Part shown: in pieces, positions 26,428 to 34,365 of the stretch
Layout: each line of letters starts with the position of its first letter
Numbering within the stretch: position 1 is the first letter of the stretch
NCBI RefSeq assembly: GCF_027563315.1
Contig: NZ_JAMKBJ010000007.1
Location: 1 to 64,000, forward strand
Direction: 5' to 3'
Origin: Paenisporosarcina quisquiliarum
Lineage (GTDB): Bacteria > Bacillota > Bacilli > Bacillales_A > Planococcaceae
DNA length: 64,000 bases
Translations under genes and position numbers: made by a program
The notes under the pieces: generated by a model
What the model was told of the DNA's origin: nothing
Seen by the model: the letters and a program-made list of their open reading frames with translations, nothing else
The model's database searches: none

Positions 26428-26651
26428 TATGGGCGATATGGATTATAAGGATTATAAGGATATTGATATTGATATGGGTAATAATAAGGCTGATAGTAAG
26501 GTTGATTATAGAATGCTGAGCCAAGCAAGCTTCCTGCCAAGCCCCCTAAAAATGGACCACCAAAAAAGCCCAGTCCTCCAAAACCACGTCCAAACCCACC
26601 ACCAAATCCTCTTCCAAATCCTCCACCATAATAAGGTCGATAGCGATTCAT
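26424..26651 (-). CDS. Gly/Tyr/Pro-rich low-complexity small protein
   Basis: This 75-residue protein has two low-complexity halves: GFGRGFGG-type glycine/phenylalanine repeats (about 10-45), and a C-terminal tyrosine/proline/asparagine tract with YQPYYYPYQYQYPYNPYN. GGAGGGGACAT before ATG 26651 is a strong ribosome binding site, so it is likely translated. Such compositions are typical of self-assembling surface, coat or adhesive proteins. I cannot name a family, and a spore-coat role is only a guess. Confidence 0.7.
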   Translation of the reverse strand: MNRYRPYYGGGFGRGFGGGFGRGFGGLGFFGGPFLGGLAGSLLGSAFYNQPYYQPYYYPYQYQYPYNPYNPYRPY

Positions 26652-26759
26652 ATGTCCCCTCCTCTCTTTCCTAACGTATGAAAAAAAGGAAGTGTGACAT
26701 ATGCATATAGCCTATAAGCCAAAATAGCACCCTAAAACTAGTCTTTACATTCTAACCGT

Positions 26760-28271
26760 TTATTCTTCAGGATTTTCCAGACTCATCCGTTCCACAAGCG
26801 TCGCTAATGAACGGACCATTGCTCCAGTTCCACCTTTTGGTCCTAAATCGTGTGCTGCGCTTGCATCAGAAGTACCTGCGATATCTAAATGAATCCAAGG
26901 TGTATTTTCAACAAATTCACCAACAAACCCACCACCAAAAATCATATGACCGTCTCGACCCGGCGAATTATTTAAATCCGCCACATCACTTTTTCGAATT
27001 CGTTTCTTATCGCTTTCAGTTAAAGGCAATCTCCATACAAACTCGCCTGTTTCAACCGTTGCTTCTAAAAATGTTTCAAAGAACGTTTCATCATTCGTCA
27101 GTGCACCTGTTTTATCTTTACCAAGAGCGATAATTACGCCACCAGTCAACGTTGCAACGTCTACAATATAGTTCGCGCCTTGTTGCTTGGCATATGTGAC
27201 GGAATCAGCCAACACAAGTCGTCCTTCAGCATCCGTATTTAGGATTTCAATCGTTTTCCCACTTAAAGACGTGATGACATCATCAGGTTTAAATGCATTG
27301 CCTGAAATCATGTTATCAGTAGAGGCAATGACAGCTATGACGTTTTTATTAGGGCGTGTTTCACCAATAATGCGCATCGCACCTAAAACAGCCGCTGCAC
27401 CACCCATATCACCTTTCATGCCAACAAGACCATCCTTAGGCTTAATGGAGTAACCACCAGTATCGTAAGTAATCCCTTTACCTACCAGACCAACAACATC
27501 TGTCCATTCTTCATTTGCACGGTATTTGATAACCATTAATCGTGGTTCCTCTGTTGAACCTTGATTCACTGCCAAAATTGCGCCCATTCCGAGTTCTTCC
27601 ATTTCAGCTTTACCTAGTTCTTCATATTCGAAATCATATGTTTCTGCCAATTCTTTTGCGTACTCAGCCATTTTGGTTGCCGTCAATACGTTCGAAGGCA
27701 TGTTAACTAACGTACGGGCTTCATTAACTGCTTCTGCATACACTTGTCCGACTTCAAAATAAGCCAAAATTTCCTGTTCATCCGAATTCGTTAACAAATC
27801 AACATTGTCCAGGTAAGTTTCTACTTCATTAGAAGATGTTTTGTAGTTCGGTACTTTATATAGTCCCATTCCAATTCCTTCTGCAGAAAGATAAGCCACA
27901 TCTTCTATTTCAATATCTTCATTGATAAACGAATCCAACCAAATGGAGACACTAGACGTTTTAGAAGAAACTAGTTCTTTTCCAACTGTCCCAAAAATAT
28001 CACGTAATTCATCTTGATCTAAAGTTTTACGATCGCCAAGTCCAACAAAGAAAATGCGTTGCAGTTTACCCTCTTGAAGTGTTGGTAATTTCGTCAATTT
28101 CTTGTGATCAGTCGAAACATCTCCTGCCTTTAACCATTTCTCCAAGGATGAACCATAGAAAGAAACAAAGTCTGACCAGCCTTGTGTATTTTCAGGATGT
28201 TTAAATGTTCCCACAATCAATACTTCTGTTTGTACTTCATTAAAATTAATACCAGCAACATTTACTTTCAC
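26760..28271 (-). CDS. pepA: Leucyl aminopeptidase (M17)
   Basis: This 503-residue M17 metallopeptidase has the signature NTDAEGRLVLAD, two-metal ligands in GKGITYDTGGYSIKP and MKGDMGGAA, and an N-terminal macro-like domain of about 170 residues. It removes N-terminal residues from cytoplasmic peptides. It corresponds to B. subtilis YuiE and is divergent from yuiD. It starts with GTG 28271 five bases after GGAGGGG. A promoter TCGAAA-17-TATAAT lies upstream. Confidence 0.93.
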   Translation of the reverse strand: MKVNVAGINFNEVQTEVLIVGTFKHPENTQGWSDFVSFYGSSLEKWLKAGDVSTDHKKLTKLPTLQEGKLQRIFFVGLGDRKTLDQDELRDIFGTVGKELVSSKTSSVSIWLDSFINEDIEIEDVAYLSAEGIGMGLYKVPNYKTSSNEVETYLDNVDLLTNSDEQEILAYFEVGQVYAEAVNEARTLVNMPSNVLTATKMAEYAKELAETYDFEYEELGKAEMEELGMGAILAVNQGSTEEPRLMVIKYRANEEWTDVVGLVGKGITYDTGGYSIKPKDGLVGMKGDMGGAAAVLGAMRIIGETRPNKNVIAVIASTDNMISGNAFKPDDVITSLSGKTIEILNTDAEGRLVLADSVTYAKQQGANYIVDVATLTGGVIIALGKDKTGALTNDETFFETFLEATVETGEFVWRLPLTESDKKRIRKSDVADLNNSPGRDGHMIFGGGFVGEFVENTPWIHLDIAGTSDASAAHDLGPKGGTGAMVRSLATLVERMSLENPEE

Positions 28272-28304
28272 ATTAACCCCTCCATCTATTTACATTCGAA
28301 TTCT

Positions 28305-28333
28305 ATTATATACGAATATGTTACGCTTTTCGA
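28305..28333 (-). promoter_or_regulatory. Promoter of pepA
   Basis: TATAAT at 28305-28310 and TCGAAA at 28328-28333 on the minus strand are 17 bp apart. Confidence 0.6.
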
Positions 28334-28424
28334 ATTATCTGTCATTACATGATTTTACGCGTTTTCTAGAGTACTAGATGTGGTATACTTTACTATACAA
28401 TTCAACACGAAAGGGTGGACAACA

Positions 28425-28901
28425 ATGGACATTCTAACAAATATTCCACTCCTTGCAGCGCTATTCGGAATCATATTTGCTCAACTCGTAAAAATCCCGA
28501 TTACCTATTTAGTAACAGGAATTGTGGACTGGAAGCTTTTCACTTCAACTGGTGGCATGCCGAGCTCCCACTCTGCAGCAGTAACGGCCTTAACCACTGC
28601 AGTGGCATTTGAAACCGGCTTGGGTTCACCACTTTTTGCTGTATCTGCGATTTTTGCCATCATTGTCATGTTTGATGCGACTGGCGTGCGTTTCCAGGCT
28701 GGACAGCAAGCAATCATGATAAATCAAATGCGAGTTGACTTTCAAGTATTTGTTAATCAATCAAAAGGATGGTCTCAGAAAAAAAACGAAGAAAAAATTG
28801 AAGAGCTCAAAACACTACTTGGACACAAGCCTAGTGAAGTGTTTATGGGCGCTCTGACTGGTATAGTTATTTCCATTATCATTTATGTCTTTATATTATA
28901 A
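28425..28901 (+). CDS. yuiD: YuiD-like divergent PAP2 family membrane protein
   Basis: This 158-residue membrane protein has the divergent PAP2 signature STGGMPSSHSAAV near residues 40-52, containing the phosphatase-like serine and histidine, followed by two helices and a C-terminal helix. It is related to lipid phosphatases and vanadium haloperoxidases. The substrate is unknown. ATG 28425 follows AAAGGGTGG. The pair with pepA (yuiE) is conserved in Bacillus. Confidence 0.85.
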   Translation: MDILTNIPLLAALFGIIFAQLVKIPITYLVTGIVDWKLFTSTGGMPSSHSAAVTALTTAVAFETGLGSPLFAVSAIFAIIVMFDATGVRFQAGQQAIMINQMRVDFQVFVNQSKGWSQKKNEEKIEELKTLLGHKPSEVFMGALTGIVISIIIYVFIL

Positions 28902-28941
28902 AAAGCAGTGAAGCTCTTTTGTGAGCTTCACTGCTTTTTAG
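28901..28941 (+). terminator. Terminator of yuiD
   Basis: A perfect 16-bp stem (28901-28916 with GAGCTTCACTGCTTTT up to 28938) ends in a T run on the plus strand. Confidence 0.85.
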
Positions 28942-29068
28942 TTAAATGAAATATTAAACTTTGTGGGTCCATGAAAGAATGCCAGGTGTTTAAGCTTTCC
29001 TTCCGTAACTCAGACGGAAGCATTTCCACATCAATACTTAAAGCGTCAGCGTTGAGCTTAAAAGACAC
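28928..29068 (-). CDS. Possible 46-residue protein downstream of yuiB
   Basis: Six bases after the yuiB stop codon, and in the same frame, a GTG opens a run of 46 sense codons ending in TGA inside the yuiD terminator stem. The peptide (ALSIDVEMLPSELRKES and SFMDPQSLIFHLTKKQ) has ordinary soluble-protein composition. There is no ribosome binding site, so it would need translational coupling or stop-codon read-through. An open run of this length also arises by chance fairly often. No family is recognised. Confidence 0.3.
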   Translation of the reverse strand: MSFKLNADALSIDVEMLPSELRKESLNTWHSFMDPQSLIFHLTKKQ

Positions 29069-29074
29069 TTTTTG

Positions 29075-29404
29075 TTAAAACATTTGATATCCATTTTTAC
29101 GTAACATTTTAATTACGATTCCTGCAATGATTGCGCCCACCAAACCACTCGATAAAACTAAAATATCTGCGAAATGAAGAGCCATCAATTTATCTCCAAG
29201 AGCTTGAAATGCCATTACAGGTGATGTGAAGTATTCAAAGAATTCCACTTCATCGATAATCAAGATGACGATTATTGGATAGACAATTGCCATCAACCAG
29301 GTCATGCGAAGTAACATATTGAGTAAAAAACCAATCCCGAAAAACATTACCATAAATATTAATACGGATAACATAACCGTTACAAGTGTAAAATTACCGT
29401 CCAT
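29075..29404 (-). CDS. yuiB: YuiB family small membrane protein
   Basis: This 109-residue protein has three membrane helices: FGIGFLLNMLLRMTWLMAI, a middle segment at YPIIVILIIDEVEFFEYF, and a C-terminal helix ending GYQMF as in other YuiB proteins. Function is unknown. ATG 29404 is preceded by GGAGGGAA; the frame extends upstream without a start signal. The yuiA-yuiB order matches B. subtilis. Confidence 0.8.
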   Translation of the reverse strand: MDGNFTLVTVMLSVLIFMVMFFGIGFLLNMLLRMTWLMAIVYPIIVILIIDEVEFFEYFTSPVMAFQALGDKLMALHFADILVLSSGLVGAIIAGIVIKMLRKNGYQMF

Positions 29405-29552
29405 TGAATTGTTCCCTCCATGCGTTCCTTTCAACAGTTTACATGATTGGTATGTTGCTTTCAATATCCTGGTGAGTTGTTCATCGGAATGTAACATGTT
29501 ATGGACTTATTCAGCGTCAAAGGAGCTATTCGGATTGATTGTATGGACAAAC

Positions 29553-29594
29553 AATAAAGGCTCTTTTCGCATCTCTACGAAAAGAACCTTTATT
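29553..29594 (-). terminator. Terminator of yuiA
   Basis: A stem of 17 bp with one mismatch (29553-29569 with 29578-29594, loop of eight) is followed on the minus strand by TGTTTGT, a weak U tract. It separates yuiA from yuiB. Confidence 0.6.
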
Positions 29595-29599
29595 GCTGA

Positions 29600-29725
29600 T
29601 TATTTTCTACCTGATCCAGCACAGCATGAACAAGTCTCAGATCCACCAAGACGTAATTGGAAGTATCCATTTCCTTTACAGTATGGGCATTGATTGGCTT
29701 TAACATCCTTTTTATAAGTAGTCAA
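29600..29725 (-). CDS. yuiA: YuiA family zinc-finger-like micro-protein
   Basis: This 41-residue protein has two cysteine pairs, CPYCKGNGY and CSCCAGSG, resembling half a DnaJ-type zinc finger (CxxCxGxG). It is a Bacillales family named YuiA with unknown function. It starts with TTG 29725 after AAAGGAGATGG. A clear promoter (TTTACA-17-TATATT) and a perfect cre box lie upstream, implying carbon-source control by CcpA. Confidence 0.8.
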   Translation of the reverse strand: MTTYKKDVKANQCPYCKGNGYFQLRLGGSETCSCCAGSGRK

Positions 29726-29767
29726 ATTGACCATCTCCTTTTGATTTTCAATTCTTAATTTTCAGAT

Positions 29768-29796
29768 AATATAACACACAGAAATTTACCTGTAAA
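29768..29796 (-). promoter_or_regulatory. Promoter of yuiA
   Basis: TTTACA at 29791-29796 and TATATT at 29768-29773 on the minus strand are 17 bp apart, about 40 bp before the yuiA start. Confidence 0.7.
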
Positions 29797-29811
29797 CCAT
29801 ATGCCCATACA

Positions 29812-29827
29812 ATGTAAACGAATACAT
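29812..29827. promoter_or_regulatory. Perfect cre (CcpA) box upstream of yuiA
   Basis: ATGTAAACGAATACAT matches the cre consensus WTGNAANCGNWNNCAW at every position. Its centre lies about 58 bp upstream of the predicted yuiA transcription start, the position from which CcpA activates ackA in B. subtilis. Confidence 0.6.
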
Positions 29828-30059
29828 ATTACTTTTACTCTCATATCCTCTCTTTTTCTCTTTTTTTCTCGTTTTTTTATAAAAGGAGCTTCTTATAATC
29901 TACATCTTCCTATATATGCGTTAAACGCCCATTAATTGCCTAATAATAATGGGTATACTCAAATTTTTTTCAGTAAGACCTAAATTACAATACAAACTTT
30001 GCCTAATCTATAAACAGCTATTTTGTAAATAATTCCATGAATACATTGTCATTGAACCT
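29828..30059. other. AT-rich spacer between yuiA and ndh
   Basis: I see no gene in these 230 bp. A 34-base pyrimidine-rich tract (about 29846-29880, nearly pure C/T on the plus strand) is the only notable feature. It could act as an upstream element or be neutral. Confidence 0.4.
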
Positions 30060-30094
30060 AAAAAAATCCCATCTGGACGATCCAGACGGGATTT
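30060..30094 (-). terminator. Terminator of the NADH dehydrogenase gene
   Basis: A 12-bp stem with one mismatch (30064-30075 with 30083-30094) is followed on the minus strand by seven T residues. Confidence 0.85.
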
Positions 30095-30105
30095 AGAAAT
30101 CAATA

Positions 30106-31320
30106 TTAAAGAACGTTAAACTTACCTTTTTTAACAACTAATGAAGGGCCACCTAACATGTATAGAGCACGGTTATCAACCATTTTCTTCATGAATGAAG
30201 CTTTAGCACCCGTCACTTTTTTACCGAAGACTACGCCAATTGCATCGTCCTCACCAAGTGAACATACACTACCTTTTAAGTCAGGTACGAATGTTTCTGT
30301 TTCTTGACCGTTGATTAAAGCGATAAGGTTCTTCGCCACTGTCACACCTTGTTGCATAGCAATTTGAGCTGTTGGTGGGTATGGACGGTTAACTTCTTCA
30401 TTAATTAATAAAGCACAATCTCCAACGATAAATACATCATCGTGGCCTGGAGCACGCATATCTTTTTCAACTTTAACGCGAGCACGCATGTTTTCGATGC
30501 CAGTTTGTTCGATTAAACGATTTCCTCGAACGCCTGCAGCCCAAACAACTGTGCCAGCTTTCACGAAATCAAACTCTTCTTCGCCTTTTTTGATCTTAAC
30601 GCCTTCAGGAGTTGCTTCAACAACTGGTGTTCCAATTGAGAATTCAATTCCTTTTGCTTGAAGGTGTCCAACTGCGTATTCAACTAATTCCGGGTCGAAA
30701 CCTGGTAATACCATTGGTGCAGCTTCTACACAAATAACGCGAACTTTTTCTTGAGGTACATCAAACTCTTTGCAAAGTTCAGGAACTCGGTTACCAAGTT
30801 CACCAAGGAACTCGATACCTGTAAACCCAGCACCACCTACAACGATTGTTAAACGGCTATCATCTTTTACTTCTTCCATTGACCATGTAGCGAATTGGTA
30901 TTCGATATGTTCACGGATTTGACGAGCTGCTTTGACATTTGCAATAGACAAAGCATACTTATCTAGACCTGGAATACCGAATGTTTCGCCTTCGAATCCA
31001 AGACCGATTACTAGGTAGTCATAAGAAAACACACCGTTATCAGTTGTTACTTGTTTTCCAGGAATATCGATTCCTTCTACAGATGCTTTAACAAATTTAA
31101 CTTTATCTGATTTAATAACATCTGCGATGTCATAACGTACTTGATCTGGTCTTAATGTTCCTGCTGAAGCTTCATGTAACCAAGTTGATTCATAGTGATA
31201 ATCATTTTGGTTGATTAGTGTAATATCCGCAACGTCAGGTCCAATGTTTTTTTGTAAGTTGACTATAGTTGCTAAACCGCCATATCCGGCGCCTAATACT
31301 AAAATTGTCGGTCTTTTCAC
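30106..31320 (-). CDS. ndh: Type II NADH dehydrogenase (non-proton-pumping)
   Basis: This 404-residue flavoprotein passes electrons from NADH to menaquinone at the membrane. It has the FAD-binding GAGYGG at residues 9-14, NADH-binding GGAGFTGIE near 160, and the C-terminal FAD contact GDCAL near 290, and it is close to B. subtilis YumB/YjlD. I start it at GTG 31320 ([15 protein letters not shown]); an upstream GTG lies in the AAAGGTGG site. The leader carries a good promoter, an inverted repeat and a terminator-like hairpin, so expression is probably regulated, perhaps by redox state. Confidence 0.9.
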   Translation of the reverse strand: MKRPTILVLGAGYGGLATIVNLQKNIGPDVADITLINQNDYHYESTWLHEASAGTLRPDQVRYDIADVIKSDKVKFVKASVEGIDIPGKQVTTDNGVFSYDYLVIGLGFEGETFGIPGLDKYALSIANVKAARQIREHIEYQFATWSMEEVKDDSRLTIVVGGAGFTGIEFLGELGNRVPELCKEFDVPQEKVRVICVEAAPMVLPGFDPELVEYAVGHLQAKGIEFSIGTPVVEATPEGVKIKKGEEEFDFVKAGTVVWAAGVRGNRLIEQTGIENMRARVKVEKDMRAPGHDDVFIVGDCALLINEEVNRPYPPTAQIAMQQGVTVAKNLIALINGQETETFVPDLKGSVCSLGEDDAIGVVFGKKVTGAKASFMKKMVDNRALYMLGGPSLVVKKGKFNVL

Positions 31321-31371
31321 GAAGATCGAAACCACCTTTAAATAGTTTTATATTTATTCGTCCAGTCAAAG

Positions 31372-31474
31372 AAAAAAGAAGTATTCCCATACTTCAATCA
31401 GACTAAAGCGAATTTGTCTCTTTTTCGACAAATGTACTATCCTCTATAATATACTTCTTATGTTTTGATTTCAA
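31372..31474 (-). promoter_or_regulatory. ndh promoter, operator-like repeat and leader hairpin
   Basis: On the minus strand -35 TTGAAA (31469-31474) and -10 TATTAT (31446-31451) are 17 bp apart. Just past the start point is an inverted repeat ATTTGTC-N8-GACAAAT (31412-31433). Then GAAGTAT-GGGA-ATACTTC (31378-31395) is followed by TTTTTT, which looks like a short intrinsic terminator about 50 bp before the start codon. Confidence 0.65.
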
Positions 31475-31534
31475 TATAATCTTGTCAAGAGTAAAAGGTT
31501 TGAATTTACAGAAAAAAACCAATCAATAGCAGTT

Positions 31535-31897
31535 TTAGCAATTTTCTGGTGTGCCTGTTTTGCTGGCTGTTCTAAATGAAGAACCGCATCCACAAGACGC
31601 AATGGCATTTGGATTTTCAATCGTAAACCCGCCGCCCATCAAGGATTGCTTATAATCAATCACGGTACCTTTTATAATCGCCGCATCTTCACTTGACACC
31701 AGAATGGTCAAACCATGTTGTTCAAGAGTAATGTCGGAGTCTTTCTTTTCATGTTCAAAACCCATTCCATATGAAAGTCCGCTGCACCCGCCTCCATGTA
31801 CGGCTACACGTAGAAAAGCTCCGTGCTCTTCATTGTGACTCATCATTTCTTTGACTTGGTAAGCTGCAGCTTCTGATAATTCGACAACTTGTGTCAT
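31535..31897 (-). CDS. yutM: HesB/IscA-type iron-sulfur carrier YutM
   Basis: This 120-residue A-type Fe-S carrier has the three conserved cysteines: one in GGCSGLSYG near residue 38 and two in ASCGCGSSF near 102-104. It holds and delivers clusters to apo-enzymes such as LipA, encoded nearby. It has a short extra C-terminal tail with a fourth cysteine at the end. ATG 31897 follows AAGGTGTAACGG. The SUF operon is 16 kb away. Confidence 0.88.
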   Translation of the reverse strand: MTQVVELSEAAAYQVKEMMSHNEEHGAFLRVAVHGGGCSGLSYGMGFEHEKKDSDITLEQHGLTILVSSEDAAIIKGTVIDYKQSLMGGGFTIENPNAIASCGCGSSFRTASKTGTPENC

Positions 31898-32018
31898 CCG
31901 TTACACCTTCCTTCTTTCCTTTATGATACCAATTATGAACAATTACATACAACTACAACAACTTAAATTGATTCTCCATAAATCCAACCTTTTGGTTATA
32001 ATGGAGAAAGATATGTAT

Positions 32019-32187
32019 AAAAAAGGAGCCTTTTAAGGCCCCAAATTGTACAGCATAAAAACAGCTGGCTTTCACCTTCGTATTGTCCCGCTACTATCTA
32101 TGCAACAGGTCATTAAGCGAAAGTAAACTATTTATTCAGCTCTTCCAGCACAAGTGTCAATCTGAAATGGCGTTCTGGATTTTCGGA
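32019..32187 (-). other. Untranslated stretch and terminator downstream of yutI
   Basis: A stem GGGGCC-TTAAAA-GGCTCC (32025-32042, one G-U pair) with a TTTTTT tail (32024-32019) ends the leftward transcript about 145 bp after the yutI stop. The 145 bp in between hold no recognised gene. They could be a long 3' UTR, a small RNA or a gene remnant. Confidence 0.5.
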
Positions 32188-32424
32188 TTAAAATACTTGT
32201 TCTACTTCAACCACACCTGGAACTTCTTCCAATAGGGCTCTTTCAATACCTGCTTTTAATGTAATTGTAGAACTTGGGCAGCTTCCGCACGCACCTAGAA
32301 GGCGAAGTTTGACGATGCCATCTTCTATATCGACAAGCTCACAATCTCCACCATCGCGGAGTAAGAATGGTCGTAATTTATCTAGTACTTCTTGAACTTG
32401 TTCTGTCATCATTGTATCAGTCAT
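32188..32424 (-). CDS. yutI: NifU C-terminal-domain iron-sulfur carrier YutI
   Basis: This 78-residue protein is a stand-alone NfU domain with the cluster-binding CxxC in [15 protein letters not shown] near residues 43-57. It accepts a cluster from the SUF scaffold and transfers it to targets. ATG 32424 follows AAAGGAG. Grouping with YutM, LipA and NADH dehydrogenase fits an Fe-S/respiration neighbourhood. It is divergent from yuzD. Confidence 0.9.
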   Translation of the reverse strand: MTDTMMTEQVQEVLDKLRPFLLRDGGDCELVDIEDGIVKLRLLGACGSCPSSTITLKAGIERALLEEVPGVVEVEQVF

Positions 32425-32508
32425 TTATTTCGACTCCTTTCCTTATAATTATTATAATGTGAAGAGAAGAAAAAATCCATCAGTACATACGAAACGGGGA
32501 TAATAATC

Positions 32509-32835
32509 ATGGAGAAAAAGGCAATATCAATTGAAATTTATGGTGCAGATGTCGTTTGCGCCAGCTGTGTCAATGCACCTACGTCAAGAGATACGTATGA
32601 ATGGCTTCAAGCAGCCATTGATCGCAAATACCCTAATCAACCATATGAAATAACTTATATTGATATTGAAAAGCCAGTGGACAATGAGCGTCAGAGGGAA
32701 TTGGCAAACAGGGTATTGGAGGAAGAATTCTTTTTCCCGCTCGTTTTAGTTGCTGGAGAAGTGGTTGGTGAGGGCTATATTCAACTCCAACCAGTATTTG
32801 TCGAATTAGAAAAGCATGGCTTTGTGAGTAAATAA
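32509..32835 (+). CDS. yuzD: YuzD family thioredoxin-like protein (DUF1462)
   Basis: This 108-residue protein has a thioredoxin-fold pattern with CASC near residues 17-20 (VVCASCVNAPTSRDT) and the cis-proline-like segment FFFPLVLVAGEVV. The family is restricted to Bacillales and its function is unknown; a disulfide or Fe-S related role is an inference from the CxxC and from the neighbouring yutI. AACGGGG is a weak site before ATG 32509. It ends at a bidirectional terminator. Confidence 0.8.
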   Translation: MEKKAISIEIYGADVVCASCVNAPTSRDTYEWLQAAIDRKYPNQPYEITYIDIEKPVDNERQRELANRVLEEEFFFPLVLVAGEVVGEGYIQLQPVFVELEKHGFVSK

Positions 32836-32837
32836 AA

Positions 32838-32880
32838 AAGAGAGACCTGAAAGTTATTTTTAACTTTCAGGTCTCTTTCT
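32838..32880. terminator. Bidirectional terminator between yuzD and yutJ
   Basis: A perfect 16-bp stem (32841-32856 with 32861-32876, TTTT loop) is bordered by A and T runs on both sides. Confidence 0.9.
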
Positions 32881-32885
32881 ATTCA

Positions 32886-33953
32886 TCAGCCATTATGCCA
32901 CTTGTACATCCATAGCACACCGGATTTCAGCAAACGTGCAATACGCCCGGTAACTGTGCGATCTGCCAAGTATGCAAAACCTTGTTTTTTCCCTAAAGAA
33001 CCGAGGAAACCTTTAAGTTTGATTTCTGGCATAGTTTCAGGCAACTCTTTGCCTTTCCATCGTGCATGAAGCACTTCAACAATTTGTTCCGCTTGTTCTT
33101 CCGCAACTTGAGCACTTGGTGCATATGGTAACGCTGCGCAATCCCCGACTACATAGACACTTTCGTCTTCGGGTAAGTTATGGTATTGAGTCAACATAAC
33201 ACGCCCTATAGAGTCAGTTTCCGTATCCATGTTTCGTACAGGTGCGACAGGTTGAATACCTGCAGTCCATACCACTGCATCCACTTCAATCGTCTCTTCA
33301 TGGTTATGCAAAACAGTTGGTTCTACTTTTGTGATGTTTGAATTACTGATCACTTCTACATTGTGCGTATCAAACCATTTTTTCACGAAATTACTTAGAC
33401 GTTCTGGGAAGTCTCGTAAAATACGTGGGCTTCGATCGAACAATTTAATTCTTAAATCCGGTCGTGATTCACGTAATTCGCTGGCAAGTTCGATTCCACT
33501 TAACCCGGCTCCAACAATCCCGACTACTGAGCCAGAAGGCAATCCACATAACTTGTTAAATGTCTCACGTGAACGACCGATTGTTTGAATGCTTAGAGTG
33601 AATTCGTCAGCACCAGGTACACCATGGTACTTATCTTCACAACCTAATCCAATCACTACATCATCATAAGGAATTTCAATATCGTTGGCCAATACGACCA
33701 TTTTTTTGTCACGGTTAATCTCAACGACTTCACCATAAACCATTTTCAAGCGTTCATGTTCTGGATACGACACACGCACTTCCTGATCAGGAACAGTACC
33801 TGCTGCTAACGCATAAAACTCTGTTTTTAAGCTGTGGAATGGTGTTCGATCCACTAAAGTAATTTGTACATCTTCAGGTAAATTATTAGGAAGTAAACGA
33901 AGCAACACACGCATGTTGCCGTATCCACCGCCCAGTAGCACTAAGTTTTTCAT
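32886..33953 (-). CDS. yutJ: NAD(P)/FAD-dependent oxidoreductase YutJ
   Basis: This 355-residue protein is a type II NADH dehydrogenase homologue with FAD-binding GGGYGN near the N-terminus, a second dinucleotide motif GAGLSGIELASEL near 165, and GDCAALPYAPSAQVAEEQAEQ-like C-terminal FAD contacts. It is shorter than Ndh (404 residues) and is a separate paralogue. The electron acceptor is unknown. ATG 33953 is placed behind AAGGGAGAT. It is divergent from yuzB. Confidence 0.87.
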   Translation of the reverse strand: MKNLVLLGGGYGNMRVLLRLLPNNLPEDVQITLVDRTPFHSLKTEFYALAAGTVPDQEVRVSYPEHERLKMVYGEVVEINRDKKMVVLANDIEIPYDDVVIGLGCEDKYHGVPGADEFTLSIQTIGRSRETFNKLCGLPSGSVVGIVGAGLSGIELASELRESRPDLRIKLFDRSPRILRDFPERLSNFVKKWFDTHNVEVISNSNITKVEPTVLHNHEETIEVDAVVWTAGIQPVAPVRNMDTETDSIGRVMLTQYHNLPEDESVYVVGDCAALPYAPSAQVAEEQAEQIVEVLHARWKGKELPETMPEIKLKGFLGSLGKKQGFAYLADRTVTGRIARLLKSGVLWMYKWHNG

Positions 33954-34096
33954 AAAAAAATCTCCCTTGAGCAATTTATATACAGTCTTTCTTTACGTTG
34001 TAAGTATAAATCATTGTGAGAAGTTTCACAATAAGACACTCGAATTGACGAACGAAAAAAAAAAGAGTAGCATGGCGATGTAGCGAGGTGAAGAAC

Positions 34097-34333
34097 GTGA
34101 ATCCAATGGTAGAATTTTGTGTGAGTAATTTAGCGAATGGTTCGCAAAAAACATTTGAACAATTAGAACGCGACCCGAACCTAGACGTTCTGGAATACGG
34201 TTGTTTAAGTTATTGTACAAAATGTGCTGAGTCTTTTTTTGCAGTTGTGAATGGTGATGTCGTAGAAGCTGATTCGCCAGATGAACTAACGAAGAAGATT
34301 TATGAATATATAGATGAAAATCCACTATTTTAA
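34097..34333 (+). CDS. yuzB: YuzB family protein (DUF1450)
   Basis: This 78-residue protein has the YuzB pattern: FCVSNLANGSQ at the start and YGCLSYCTKCAESFFAVVNG in the middle, with four cysteines. Its fold is thought to be thioredoxin-like, and its function is unknown. I start it at GTG 34097 (MNPMVEFCVSN, as in homologues), seven bases after GAGGTGA. The upstream GTG at 34088 is inside that site. Confidence 0.82.
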   Translation: MNPMVEFCVSNLANGSQKTFEQLERDPNLDVLEYGCLSYCTKCAESFFAVVNGDVVEADSPDELTKKIYEYIDENPLF

Positions 34334-34365
34334 CTCAAGGGGAGCTGCGATGATGCAGCTCCTTT

